Below are positions 1 through 10,835 of a DNA stretch of 64,000 bases, one piece after another. The first letter of the stretch is position 1; every line of letters starts with the position of its first letter. A program made the translations under genes and the position numbers. A model generated the notes under the pieces. It made no database searches. It had not been told where the DNA came from and saw only the letters and a program-made list of their open reading frames with translations. This stretch comes from Fragum whitleyi (lineage: Eukaryota; Mollusca; Bivalvia; Cardiida; Cardiidae): the NCBI GenBank assembly GCA_948146395.1, contig OX411551.1, positions 46,286,796 to 46,350,795 of the forward strand, in the 5' to 3' direction.

Positions 1-47
1 GGCGGAAACAGTGTAAGAAAAACTAGCACTGTAGATTACTGTACAAT

Positions 48-123
48 AAATAACGGCTGAAAAATCTTAACTTTTGAGAATGATTCGTCATTCTCAAAAA
101 ATAAGATTTTTCAGCCGTTATTT
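48..123. repeat. Hairpin (foldback) repeat
   Basis: Two arms of about 36 bases, reading AAATAACGGCTGAAAAATCT outward on both strands, surround a TTCG-like loop with only about two mismatches. It looks like a small foldback MITE. I see no coding capacity in it and did not find its target duplication. Confidence 0.75.
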
Positions 124-949
124 AAGAATCTAAAGATATTTATATTAGGATACGATGGCTTTACGAGCAGCGTTGGCGACGTCGAATGTTTTCACTCACA
201 GTTTCGAGGGCTAACGCCATTTTAACTGACGTCATCGAATTTTCCAAGGTTTCCCGTACTTTTTAAAAATAGTCCGTCGATGTACATCAGAGGTTGATCA
301 TGAGATTGGCCGAGTGGTGTCCCGAATGCCTGTTGGGGGTATATGTCAGAAGTGACAGCTCTTGATTCTTCTTTTGTACAGTCAGAAAATTGCTAGTCTT
401 AAATCGCTGACGCAACTTCAAAAGATGGAGACAAGTTGGTTTTTAGGCTTACCGCGTGTTTAAATTTACAGTTATTCCTTTGTAATTATTCAAATTCGCA
501 TAGATTATTCACCATTGGAAAGGGGAAAAGATATACCTTTGTGTATATATATCTTTCATTCCAAAGTATCACACGTATTAATAAAAGCCTTCGACTAAAA
601 ACAGTTGTAGGGATGGAACAACCTTTTCTATCAATTCGAATAAAAGTTGTTATTAATAATTATGAATGAAAGTGCCACCTTTCTTACTGCAAAGCTTCCG
701 TATACAATAAACGCTACACATATTTAACTATGACCATGCATGGTATTTTTAGAGATTTTTTTTCAGAATTTGCAAATTTCAAATAATGTAGAGATTTTGA
801 AATTTACTAGAAAAAGATTGAATCGTAAAAATTAGAAGTCTCTATCTGTTTCATTCATTTACGAATTTGCCCGACATGTTGAAAGAAAAATAGTATATTT
901 TATTTCTAATTAGATTTATAAATATTTTGTGTTAGAGTTCTTGCTGAGA
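124..949. other. No gene seen
   Basis: AT-rich sequence with scattered stops in all frames. The string GGCCGAGTGG near 310 resembles the A box of a tRNA-Leu/Ser, but no B box follows, so I do not call a tRNA. The 77-residue open frame at 436-669 has no recognisable motif. Confidence 0.5.
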
Positions 950-1375
950 ACAAAGAATTATTTGAAAATTCCTTTGTCAGCAAAAAAGTTTCATAAAAAG
1001 TCGGTTAAAAATCGTACACGTACAAGAAAATTTACATTAAGGTCCCTTTTCCGTATAAAGGCATTGTATCACCAAACCCTGACAACATGCGTATAGTCAA
1101 ATGATGAGGACTATTCTGAGGAAGTTTCATAAAATTATATCCATAAATTAAGGAGGAGTTGTGTTGAGGAAATTTACTTGAAGGCCCCTTTTCCCATGAC
1201 GTCGTATAATTACACCAAATAGCAAAATGTGGCCATGGTTAAATGAGAAACATTTTGTTTAAGTTTCATAACTATCCATGAATAAATGAAGGGAAATTTG
1301 TGTAAAAAATAAATATGAAATAATGCTCTTTGTCCCATAACACGATATATTATCGACAAACCTCAAAGAAATGCA
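950..1375. repeat. Host tandem repeat, left flank of the Maverick
   Basis: About three diverged units of roughly 130 bp, each with a block like CCCCTTTTCCCATGACG followed by a conserved CATAAATTAAGG/AATAAATGAAGG block. The same sequence resumes at 31501 and is found uninterrupted at 38061-38300. The Maverick therefore inserted into a copy of this array. Confidence 0.75.
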
Positions 1376-1381
1376 CATAGT
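1376..1381. repeat. Target site duplication, left (CATAGT)
   Basis: CATAGT lies directly outside the left inverted repeat; CATGGT lies directly outside the right one at 31501-31506. Five of six bases match, and the empty paralogous site at 38229-38234 reads CATGGT. A 6-bp duplication is the known Maverick/Polinton length. Confidence 0.85.
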
Positions 1382-1672
1382 AGTAGTATTAAACGGTTGG
1401 ATAGGTACGGCATTTTGGTACCGATCCAACCGTTTTCAGAATGGACCCTGACGGTTGTATAGGTACTGCATTTTGGTATCTATCCAACCGTTTTCAGAAT
1501 GTGGCCCTGACGGTGGTATACGTAGTGGATTTGGGTAGGTATACTGACGTCAGGGTATTGTGCATTGGGACTTAGTCCTTTCAAGAGAAATGTGAACTTA
1601 GATCTTATGTCTTTTTAATTGAATTGTGTTTGAATGGTACCGATACTGATACCGGTGGCAGATTGTGGTCCA
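1382..1672 (+). repeat. Maverick terminal inverted repeat, left
   Basis: Matches the reverse complement of 31210-31500 with only a few differences. Its outer half holds two imperfect palindromes of about 45 bp built on GGTTGGATAGGTAC and GTACCTATCCAACC around GCATTTTG, so each end could itself fold into hairpins. Confidence 0.9.
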
Positions 1673-2984
1673 GATTTAAGGAGGGTATTGTAGATGAGGA
1701 CTAAGTCTTTTTGGGTCAGATTTATAGGTGATGCTTTTTCGCTGTTAAAGTCAAGACTAGGTAGATGTATGCACTTAGTCTTTTGACGAGAAATGTAGGG
1801 GTTTGGGGTGGGTCTCTGTAAAACACACGGATATTGTCTTACAGTGATATCCATGTTGACTTAGACCCTATATTTCGGCCAAGAGATAGCAAGATATGAC
1901 CTGAATGGGTTTGTGGACTTGGTCTTTTGAATTGAAATGTTACGTGTACATTGTAAAAGTGTAAATACGTTGTTATAGAAAATGTATTATAGTAAGGAAA
2001 AGTTATGAATGCAAAAGATCTTTGACAAAACGAAAGAAAAAATGATTTCTTTCTTGTGAAGTGTCGCCCCTGAAAATGACCGTTATACCGTAGTTGGTAA
2101 TTTTGCTATTTATCATTTAGAAGTGGTTACATCCAAACCGTGCGTTGCAAATTGGACAAGGTCTCATTATTTGACGCTTCATTACCAATGTTTCTCCATT
2201 CTATGTCAATTCTACTCCAAATTTGAGTAGACATGTTAACAGCATCAGGTATATACCGCTCTTTTGCTGTTCTATTGTCCTACCCAGGATGGGTCTATCC
2301 AAGTAAATGCCGTCGTGCGGGTTATTATTTTATGACTGTCCAATGGCATTTTCTTGTGGAGAACGACGGCGGCACTCATTCTTTCCGACTATTTGACTCT
2401 CACCAATGGGATGATAATCGTATACAAATGTGAGATAGCAGCTGGAGGCTAGGAACGGGTGTGGTGGTTGTAATCATTGTCAGGTGCTCAACCCGCTACG
2501 TTATAACTGAAAATGTTGAAACGACGTAGAACTCCATTCAATCAATCATTTCTCGTGGAGAAATAATTTGAGTCTCTTATCATTTCATGTACGCGATATA
2601 GCCGCTCAGAAATGTTAAGCAATTCCTTCGCTATGTCGCTGTGTTCTCTACGAATCGGTGCCATGATTTAGAATGTTAAAGAGTGGAAAATCTGCTGTAT
2701 ATTTATATTAAAGACACAGTCCTTGACAAAAGCACCCCTACTTTGATTTGAAGAAATGAACTCCGAGATTGAAATATCTGTTTTCTCCAAGCATGAAAAT
2801 ATGAGATTACTCATTATTCTCTATCATGAAACCGATTCTCTTTACCTTTATCATGAACAATCATGAGAAGGATGGAATATTTTATGACAACAAAAACAAA
2901 TATTTACATTTTCTATATTTTATTGAATAATGAACCGTGAACTAAGAACAAAAAAAGGTAATCATGAACATATTTACAAAATGT
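1673..2984. other. Maverick subterminal region, no gene seen
   Basis: From about 1568 to 1950 the motif GGACTTAGTCTTTT followed by GAGAAATGT recurs in diverged copies; the same motif recurs inside the right inverted repeat (31010-31310). Beyond 1950 I see only short open frames without recognisable motifs, including 66 codons at 2233-2433 on the plus strand. Confidence 0.5.
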
Positions 2985-3447
2985 CTATACAATTCTGTTA
3001 ATTGTCTGTATGAACCTCGATGTAACAACTCTGTCATTTTTGTGTAAGTTCCTTGCGCCGAATGTCTTTCGTAGAAATTTTTTTGTAAGTTGTATCCTTT
3101 TGCTATCCCATCCAAGGCGAAAATACAATAATGCCTACGAACTTTTCCAAGGATGCTTTGAATAGGTTGGTTGTTATAAGTCCATGAATGTGAATAATTT
3201 TGGGTAAAATGTAATATTTCCCTATGAAGTGGTGGAAGACCATATGAGTCAACGTTACTGTCTTTTCCGTTTGGATGAAATAAAAACTGCTACCTAATGA
3301 TCTCCTTTTCTGTGGTATTCTCTGTATTAACGATTTATAACGTGTAATGCATTGCTGACTTTGATCTAAGTACAATGAGTTCGTGAATGGTAATGATATG
3401 GTTTGCTTGACTCCGTTTTCATTTATAATCGACTTGTTAGTCAATAG
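2985..3447 (-). pseudogene. Adenain-like cysteine protease remnant (Maverick PRO)
   Basis: Read across frames on the minus strand, the pieces line up in the order of an adenovirus-type (C5) protease. They are a KGDH-stop-VAVF block at about 3285-3305, where the family has His-Trp; then VDSYGLPPLH; then NNQPIQSILGKVRRHYCIFA at 3119-3180; then a NDRVVTSRFI tail ending at the stop at 2985. In the family this enzyme matures capsid proteins. The Trp codon after the catalytic His reads TAG (3294-3296), at least two frameshifts separate the blocks, and the residues usually CG before HYC are RR, so the nucleophilic cysteine appears lost. It sits downstream of the penton gene on the same strand, as expected for a Maverick. 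The family call rests on motif order and is inference. Confidence 0.6.
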
Positions 3448-3600
3448 TTACAAGGTTTGTTTTACCAGTGACATGATAACCTTTTTAGGCTTTTTATGAT
3501 GTACCAAAATGTATTGTGTTATTCTAAATCCTTGTCTAATACCTTCATCTTTTATTGCATGTAGTCCTGATTTTACCCAAGGTTTTATCAATGGTGTTAC
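3448..3600 (-). pseudogene. Short basic open stretch between penton and protease
   Basis: About 50 codons without a stop on the minus strand, containing VKSGLHAIKDEGIRQG and a lysine-rich tail (HHKKPKK). It lies between two Maverick genes in the same orientation. It could be the remnant of a small basic virion protein or simply spacer; I do not recognise it. Confidence 0.25.
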
Positions 3601-3696
3601 TTATCTTAATGAAGATTTTAACAAGGTTAGTGCAAAACTATTGATGTTGAACACCGTTATAAACAGACAGCAGTTTTTTTTAATTTATTTATTTTC

Positions 3697-4593
3697 TTAA
3701 CGCCTACGGAAATGTAGTTTTACTATTGTCTTGCCTATGATAAACTTGACAGGATTACCACAATCACCAGTTATATAAATGTGAATTGTATCAAAATCTG
3801 ATTTCGTAACAGGAAAGTACTGTGGAGCTACAATTTCATAGTTTGTATGTTGACTTCCAATAACATTTTCAATGGAATTTGATGTTTTGAATGGAACGAC
3901 TCGAAGTAATGGGGCTAATGTATCACCTACTATGGAATATTCTGCGATGTCAGAGTAAACAAATAAATGATTATACCCCGCATCAATGTTTGGTGAATAT
4001 TTAAACATCTTAAACATACTTTTACCCTTGAATACAATTTTACCATCAAACAAAGGATCACCACCTAGTTTTTGCAATAATAATATATTGAATTTAATTC
4101 CTGTTTTTCTTAAATTCAAAAATTCAAATTTTGGCCGCTTTGATGATTGAGAGTATCCAACATGAATAGTTGCACCACTATTTTGGAGGACTTTACCAAT
4201 TCCATCATTGATGCATTCATTAATTACAGCTAACACATGAGACGGCGAGCTATAGCATCCTGGTGTAAAACGAAATTTTATTTCCCATTTCATTGCCATT
4301 CCGTATGAATTAGAATTCATGACCCTGATTTCTAATGGATTAGGCTTTGTCTTATTCACACCCATCATTTGATTTATGATTGTGGCATCTTTAGTGATAA
4401 TATCAAATCTAGCTTCTTCTTCACTTATATTTACGAATTGACTTGGTGTTATCAATTGTGCTAGACCAACTTCCCAGTTCTCCTTATCAATATGATCAGT
4501 TTTAGGTAATTTTGCTTTGAAACAACATTGTGTGTTTGTAGGAAAATAGTTCAAAGAACTATCACTAGGTACAGTTATGTAGAAGGAATTCAT
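3697..4593 (-). CDS. Penton-like minor capsid protein of the Maverick
   Basis: Intact 298-residue frame. The N-terminus (SFYITVPSDSS, then FPTNTQCCFKAKLP, then NWEVGLAQLITP) and the C-terminus (VAPQYFPV, FDTIHIYITGDCGN, KLHFRRR) match the pattern of the Polinton minor capsid protein, a predicted single jelly-roll penton. The length is typical. No signal peptide or membrane segment is visible. In a particle-forming relative it would occupy capsid vertices. It lies downstream of the ATPase remnant and upstream of the protease remnant, all on the minus strand. It is open end to end while both neighbours are broken. The family assignment comes from recalled motifs; the jelly-roll fold is known for the family, not visible here. 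Confidence 0.7.
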   Translation of the reverse strand: MNSFYITVPSDSSLNYFPTNTQCCFKAKLPKTDHIDKENWEVGLAQLITPSQFVNISEEEARFDIITKDATIINQMMGVNKTKPNPLEIRVMNSNSYGMAMKWEIKFRFTPGCYSSPSHVLAVINECINDGIGKVLQNSGATIHVGYSQSSKRPKFEFLNLRKTGIKFNILLLQKLGGDPLFDGKIVFKGKSMFKMFKYSPNIDAGYNHLFVYSDIAEYSIVGDTLAPLLRVVPFKTSNSIENVIGSQHTNYEIVAPQYFPVTKSDFDTIHIYITGDCGNPVKFIIGKTIVKLHFRRR

Positions 4594-4627
4594 TTTTTTA
4601 CCATCGATGAAATCAAATGCTGAATGT

Positions 4628-4876
4628 TTATTGTTTTGTGAATTTCAATCCGGATGGTGGTAAAATGTAGCCTAAAGAACAACTGAGAATAGTTAACCGC
4701 AATTCACGATTGTCAGTTTGAATACTAAGATGCACTATAGATATAGCAATAATGGGATAAATGACTATTATTTGTGATACATAAGTGAACTGATTTTTTG
4801 GGACACGATTTCCAAAATATGTGAAAGGGGTTGACTGACTGACACTGTCACCTCCAGATTCTAACTGAGAATGCAT
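4628..4876 (-). CDS. Small Maverick open frame, hypothetical
   Basis: 82 codons between the ATPase remnant and the penton gene, ending 35 bases before the penton start. A TATATA run lies at 4893-4898 just upstream. The first third is rich in Ser, Gln and Gly; the middle has a hydrophobic stretch (QIIVIYPIIAISIVHLSI) that could be one membrane segment or a beta-rich core. I do not recognise it. It could be a real small virion gene or chance. Confidence 0.35.
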   Translation of the reverse strand: MHSQLESGGDSVSQSTPFTYFGNRVPKNQFTYVSQIIVIYPIIAISIVHLSIQTDNRELRLTILSCSLGYILPPSGLKFTKQ

Positions 4877-5182
4877 GATAAGGGCAGATGTAATATATAC
4901 CCTTTAACCTCGACACAAAACCTTATCTACATATTTAATGTCGTTTCATAGCGTAAAGACAGACCTATGATGGTATCAATAAGGGTTTAACGACTCATGT
5001 GCGCGATCGTTACTTATTTTGTTTTTTCTGAGAATCTTGGAATGAAGAGTAGGCGATTGTGGTGTTTTTATGTAACTCTATTTGTGTTCGTTTTTTTTTC
5101 CTTTTCATATCTTACACAGTGAGAGGTTCGGGGTAAGACCATGTTTCACAATGTCATTGGACGAAGGACTGGACATGAATGA

Positions 5183-5959
5183 TCACATGTTCACCCATAC
5201 AGGTGAATAAATAATTGGTCCTTGATCTTCATTCTTTGTATACCATCCATGGAAAATATCAGTTCTTAATTTCAATACTTTTTGAGTTCGAGAATGAAAA
5301 TCAATGACCAAATAACCATGAGACAAGGATTTTGCATCATGGTACGCAGGAATAAAATGTGGGGGTTGCACTTGATTTGCTAGAGTCTTTATTTGGTCAT
5401 TAACACGTTAATTGCGGAAAAAGTATCATGTATCTTGAATTCAAATTAATGTTTCTTCTTGATTTTGACTGTGAAAACATGTTTTGTGTTATATAGATGA
5501 CACTTGCATTACGATGATGACCTTTTCTTGTAAACAATAATTTATTTTTCTTTTCATCTTTTTCACCTAACATATCATCAAATATTACCAAATGTGGTAT
5601 AGATGTATCACTTACAATTTAATTTTTATCTTCAGGTATTCCTTAAACGAAAGTAATGAAATCAATTTTTTCTTTTATGATAATGTATGCATTTTTACCA
5701 TTCTTTATGACACCAAGTATTCTTTTTGGTGCAATGTCAATTAGTCTTCAGGATAATCAATCAGATTGTGAACGAATTCTGTTTTACCACATCCTCTTGG
5801 ACCAGGAATGAAAATATTACATGGATGGTTAAACAAGAGGGGAGAATATCTACATCCATTTCTTATGTCCTTACCATTCAATGGGTAGAAATAAAATGAC
5901 AAAGATATATTCATTTTTATAACTTTTATTGAATTTTTTATTGAAACAACATAAAACAT
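5183..5959 (-). pseudogene. FtsK/A32-type packaging ATPase, broken
   Basis: The parts are in order. A Walker A block IFIPGPRGCGKTEF lies at about 5770-5810. A middle block contains ILGVIKNGKNAYIII. Walker B HLVIFDDM is followed by a TRKGHHRNASVIYITQNMF sensor region. The C-terminal block is SLSHGYLVIDFHSRTQKVLK. This is the HerA/FtsK-like packaging ATPase of Mavericks, which would power DNA entry into capsids. It is broken by one-base frameshifts near 5744 and near 5418 and by three in-frame TAA codons between them. Each block still reads well, so the decay is recent relative to the family's divergence. It lies downstream of PolB and upstream of the penton gene on the same strand. Confidence 0.85.
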
Positions 5960-6350
5960 TCTTTTACAACATTTTTTACAATAACATATTTACAATTTCA
6001 TTTTTTATTTTCTTACATTTTTAAAAAATATTTTTTAAAATATTTTTAGAAATATTTTTTAAAAAATATTTTCGAAAAACGTTTTTTGAAAAATATTTTT
6101 CCAAATTTTTTTTTTATTTTTTTTTTAAATATATATATTTTCTTTCAATCACAAATTACTTCAAATAACTCAAGAAACACGATTGTATTTTTTTATTCAA
6201 ATGTCCTATTTTCTTTTGTCATACAATCTCCGTCTCTGATGTGCACATAAACACCGTTTATCTTGTTAACATGAATACAATCAAAATATCAATGTAGATT
6301 GTTCAGGTTGTTCACAAGAAATGATATCCCTCTAAAAGTTTTTATTGTTT
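5960..6350. other. AT-rich spacer between ATPase remnant and PolB
   Basis: No gene. At 6010-6110 runs of AAATATTTTT and AAAAATATTT alternate, giving several overlapping A/T palindromes, followed by a T-rich tract to about 6140. This could terminate or polyadenylate the PolB transcript; no single signal stands out. Confidence 0.4.
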
Positions 6351-9300
6351 CTATACCCTAATACTTTCATGTCCAAATGGAACAGTGTCTATATCATTGA
6401 CCATTACTCTCTTTGTATATACTGATCTAAATGTTTTTGTTTGTGCTTCACTAGTGACTTTTCTATCTCTATGTCTCCTGATTCTGCAGTCATAGGTTAT
6501 CTTAATTTCAGTACTTCGATCCTGCATACATTTTGTGAATGCATCAAAATTGACCAACTTACAAGTTTTGTAGTCTAAGGTTATACCCTTGACTTTACAT
6601 TTATTTTCAATATCACCATCTTTGTTAACTAATTGCTATGCATAGTTCTTTGGACCCAAACCTCTGAACTTAACAATTTTTGAGTTGGGTTCTTCATCGG
6701 TCCATTTCCCCAATCTACTATTGATAATAGGTGGATTCCATAACTGTGGGTCATGAATGTACATGCAACTATCAGTGTCAAAGTACAACACTCTATCATT
6801 CAGTTTTTCTAGGATGCTATACAATTCAAGTCTAGCATAGGCCGTAACATATGATCCAACAATGACATTGGCTGTTCCATGGGTCTCAACATGATCCAGC
6901 TTTGATTCATAGTTGACCAGAATGAATGGACATTCTTCATTGAATACTTCTACATGTTTGATAATGTAGTTAGGGTTATTGACCAGTTCAAAGTATTTTG
7001 ATGGTTTTGATATAAACTCTGATTGGGTCAATACCTCTCTTTGGGCAAGTTTTCCCCATAGACAATTCAACATTATCTTTGCAAATGCCCTTTTTCCTTT
7101 GTTCTTTTTAATCATTGTAGGATCCAGACTGATTCCTTCATCTGATTCATATTCCTGAATAAATGTATCTTTGTCAGCTTGGGTTTTACACCAGTCAGGA
7201 TAACCACTGGCTTCTTGCTTGATTTTCAAAAAGTTGTCAACATACCCCCTAAAGAAATTATTGGAGATAGATTCAAAGTGCCAAACTTCAAAGACATGAA
7301 GTAATCTGTAACCACAGTCCAAAGCCTTGAACAATTCAACTGTGACCCATGTCCCTATCAATGCTCTCTGGTTTTCATTGTGAGAGCAAGTCTGTGAACT
7401 TTCTTCTGCACATGTTCTACATAGTGGAAACATCATTTTGTTATTACAATGTACGGGTAAAATAGGGTGAAGCAGATCATCAGGGGGTAACACCTTACAT
7501 TTGACAAGACCTTCATACTTTCTAATGTTTTGAATGTCAATGCTTTCGCTTGTCAGGACTTTTGGGTGACCAACAGGGTAGGATTTATACTTGCATACAT
7601 AAGGATACAAAGAGCAAATGTCAATGTACTTAATTTCTTTCTAACTAGATTCGTCTATCTCATGAGCAATCTTGACTGCATTACAACGCCCGCCGTACAG
7701 TCCATCCCTTGGATCTATTGGGTCAGAGTATGGGAATAAACCATTGATCACTTCACGATAATCTTTGTCTTTTTTAACTCTTGCATCGAATTCATGTTCC
7801 CAAATGTATTCAACTTTATAGCCTAATCTCTTAAGATATTGTAGACGGGCCATTGTATCGTCATACAAAGCTTGCATTGTAAGACCATTAATTGGATTGG
7901 TTTGCAAACGATTTGGGTAGCAGACTGGACAACCATGCCATAGATCACCAAGAAATTCGTACACTGTGTTGGTTTCTGCATGAAATCCATCAACAGATAA
8001 AGATTTGATCTCAAATTCTCCGATATTTCTGGAGTGCTGGATAAAGATCCCCTTTTCATTTGCAATACTTTGGAGCCAACGAATGGCTTTCGTGGAGAAA
8101 CGACGCCTGGAGGAGTCCTTACTTGAAATAATTGCAATTTGACCTTTAGGCAAATATCTACTTCTCCAGACCTTGTTACATGCGTCAGCTATTGTTATAG
8201 CTTCCAGTAATGGGTCAATACCTCCATACTCAATAAATACTTTCCTGAAATGACCACACCCCCTCCTAAGGATATCAACATCTGAACGACAGTAGGACTC
8301 CATTTCTTTTTGAAAATTGAAAGTTTCTTTGTTTGTAACCTTTTCATTATACCATTCCATGAACTCTTTCCTTAATTCTGGGGGCATAGAGTCACACATG
8401 TAATAGAATGCGTCAAGATATGGACCATTATAATCCAAATACTGATCAGTGTTGGCAAGATGGGGAAAGAAACCCTTTTTCATTTCTTCAAGACCAAACG
8501 TATCAGGGAATTTGCCAAGACGAAAGTTCATGAAGTTATAGGAGTCAATCAAACGAACTCCATTCAATTCCAATTTCATGATACTGTTACCATTCATAAT
8601 CAGAGATGGGGGTTGAATCCCAATTCTAATTATTTCATTCAAGATAAATTGGGCATCGTATCCTTTTGCATTGTGAGCAATAGCAGTCATCCCCTTATGT
8701 TTTTTTGAGAAGAGCCACTTACAAAAATCAGTGAGAGTATTATCACCTTGGAAAATGACCTCTCTTCCTTCGGCAAACTCACTGTATGTTAAACAGTGAT
8801 AATCAAGTGACTTATCTATGCATTCATCACAAGCTCTCTGTGCTATGCAATAGTTTGGAATATGTAGACCAGTATCTTGTTTGCATTCAAAATCATAGAA
8901 AATGAACAATGGTTTATTCTTTGTATCAACCACATCATTATCCACATCAGCATCATCACTTTGACCACCCTTACAAGACTTTTTCTCTTTTTTTAATTCT
9001 CTATCACCATTGCCACCTTTCTGTTTCTTACTTTCGTAAGGCTGAATATGACAACGATGATCAAAACTGGTAATCTTTTTGCAGTAACGACACCTTTTAA
9101 AACCTTTGCATACATGATTATTTATTCTAACATTGTATTTTTGTCTACATCTACTGCAAGTGTGGACCAGATCACATATGGATTTCTTCTTTTTACCTTC
9201 ATTTGATTTATGATTATCAAAACAAGTATGACCAAAAAAATTTCGTTCACATTTTGGGCATTGAATTTTCCTTTCATTTGCATCACAGGGTGGGAAAGTG

Positions 9301-10454
9301 AAACAAGCTGAACAAATGTACTTACAATAATGAGACTCCCTGTGATCATATGCAACATCACAAAATTCACAAAAATAACTACATGACAAAAACCCCGTTA
9401 TACTTGAAATATAGTCATAATGTCCTTGGTGGTAATACAAATGTATCACTCTGCTATCCTGGTACACTACTGGATGTTGAAATAACATTTCCACTTTTGA
9501 GTGTTGTTGGTGAACTTTGATAACATAGCCCTGGTCATACAGATAGGTCTGGACCAGCTTGTACTCATCAAGTCCACATGACTTGTTAGGAGAAATTCCT
9601 ACTTTCATCAGCAAATTTTCAGCTTCATTTCTTTGCAATGTTTTGTTTGAACGTTTAATAAGGTTCCATTTTCTATTCCATTCATCACTACCATCTCTGT
9701 TTACATGATGAACTCCAACGACAACTGCTCTTGCAAAACACATACTATCTTTTGCATTTTTAATTTCAACAATCGAACGCTTTTTGTTAGCAAACACTTT
9801 TGTATCAAGTTCAGTTACCCATCGCTTACTCCCACCTAAGGGTAAACGTGTGTGGGTAACATCTAATTTCATCTCACCATCATCTATCTTGAAGTCCGTA
9901 TTCGACTGCACAACTTTCTCAATCTCATTAAGAAATATTTCACCGTTCAAATCACGAACATCCATGAAAGGTATATGTATCCCCATATCCAAAGCTGGGT
10001 GGTTGATGGTAACTCTGATTTTGTCATCTGGTTCAGTATCAAGTGTCTCGCTTATTTGGACTGTAATTTCATCAAACAATGTTGCAAGTTGTTGAGGTGA
10101 AATTTCCTCAAATTCTTCAAATGTAACTGATAGAACATGTGAGTCAGTTCTAAATAACCTGGACTTCTTATTTATTACTTTGGATAGCTTTTCTCTCATA
10201 GATCCAGGCGATTTTTCATCTTCTACTTCATCATCCGATTCAATAGGTTTCACCTTTTTCTTTTTAGGTATCCAAAATTCATCATCAGATAAATCAGTAT
10301 CATCTTGCATCGGAACATTTTTTTCCGACTCACTTCCTTTGTTTGACTCATTAGACTCCGAATCGCTGTAGTCTACAAGTTTAATTCTTTTCCACTTACG
10401 TTTATGGAGTGGAATCCAATCATCAATGTCATCTTCTCTTTTTCGTTTTGACAT
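6351..10454 (-). CDS. Protein-primed family B DNA polymerase (Maverick PolB), two in-frame TAG codons
   Basis: One continuous reading frame of about 1,367 codons, interrupted only by TAG at 7641-7643 and 6636-6638. Residues 1-100 are basic then acidic and serine-rich with nuclear-localisation-like KRKR and KKKK runs. Residues 358-470 form a Cys/His-rich zinc region. Exonuclease motifs are IFYDFE (about 518), AHNAKGYD (593) and YCRSDVD (721). A segment near 820-850 (VDGFHAETNTVYEF, then WHGCP) is typical of Maverick polymerases. Then come YGGR (920), motif A YIDICSLYP, motif B with MLNCLWGK, motif C YFDTDS, and KNYA before the second TAG, where the family has Tyr. The first TAG falls between YGGR and motif A, so plain termination would give a protein without polymerase active sites. 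It may be a lightly damaged gene or a read-through gene. A TATA box and initiator lie upstream. Confidence 0.9.
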
Positions 10455-10485
10455 GTTGTCTCTTTCGGGTGTTCACAAAGAACTG

Positions 10486-10517
10486 ATGTCGAAATGAAAC
10501 AAATCGCAGCTTTTATA
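10486..10517 (-). promoter_or_regulatory. PolB core promoter: TATAAAAG plus TCAGTT initiator
   Basis: On the minus strand TATAAAAG (10510-10517) is followed about 31 bases on by ATCAGTT (near 10486), the spacing expected of a TATA box and initiator, and then by the PolB ATG at 10454. The same TATAAAAG octamer occurs at 28737-28744 in the right arm. Confidence 0.65.
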
Positions 10518-10790
10518 GGGGAACTGATGACTCACCATTTCATAGCATGAAAATGGTATTAACGTGTATCATTGACTCTCAAAACTTTAGGGCAAGAAGT
10601 AATGTTCGAAGACCACTTGGCGTGGTATGACTTCATCCTACCCACCGATCAGGAAATGAAAACTTACAGGTATTATTAATAGGAAAGACAAATAGATTTA
10701 TTCAACAAAGCTATTCTTCTTTTCAAGATAGTGCCCATTTTCAGGACTGAACAATATACTAACATTTGATTCTCAACTGGTCACATTTAA

Positions 10791-10835
10791 ATGGACCTGT
10801 TTTTTCCGTCCTGCATTTTCTTGTAACGTCACCAA
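10791..10835 (+). repeat. Candidate terminal inverted repeat of the nested element, left
   Basis: ATGGACCTGTTTTTTCCGTC onward matches the reverse complement of 25457-25499 over about 43 bases with a few differences. It contains a TAACGTCA block of the subterminal motif type. Confidence 0.55.

Noticed and set aside
300..370. tRNA-Leu/Ser-like sequence
   Set aside because: Only the A-box-like GGCCGAGTGG is present; there is no B box, anticodon arm or acceptor pairing.
7530..10371. Plus-strand frames at 7530, 8460, 9784 and 10180 and minus frames at 7823 and 9122
   Set aside because: All overlap the PolB gene in other frames and show no independent motif.
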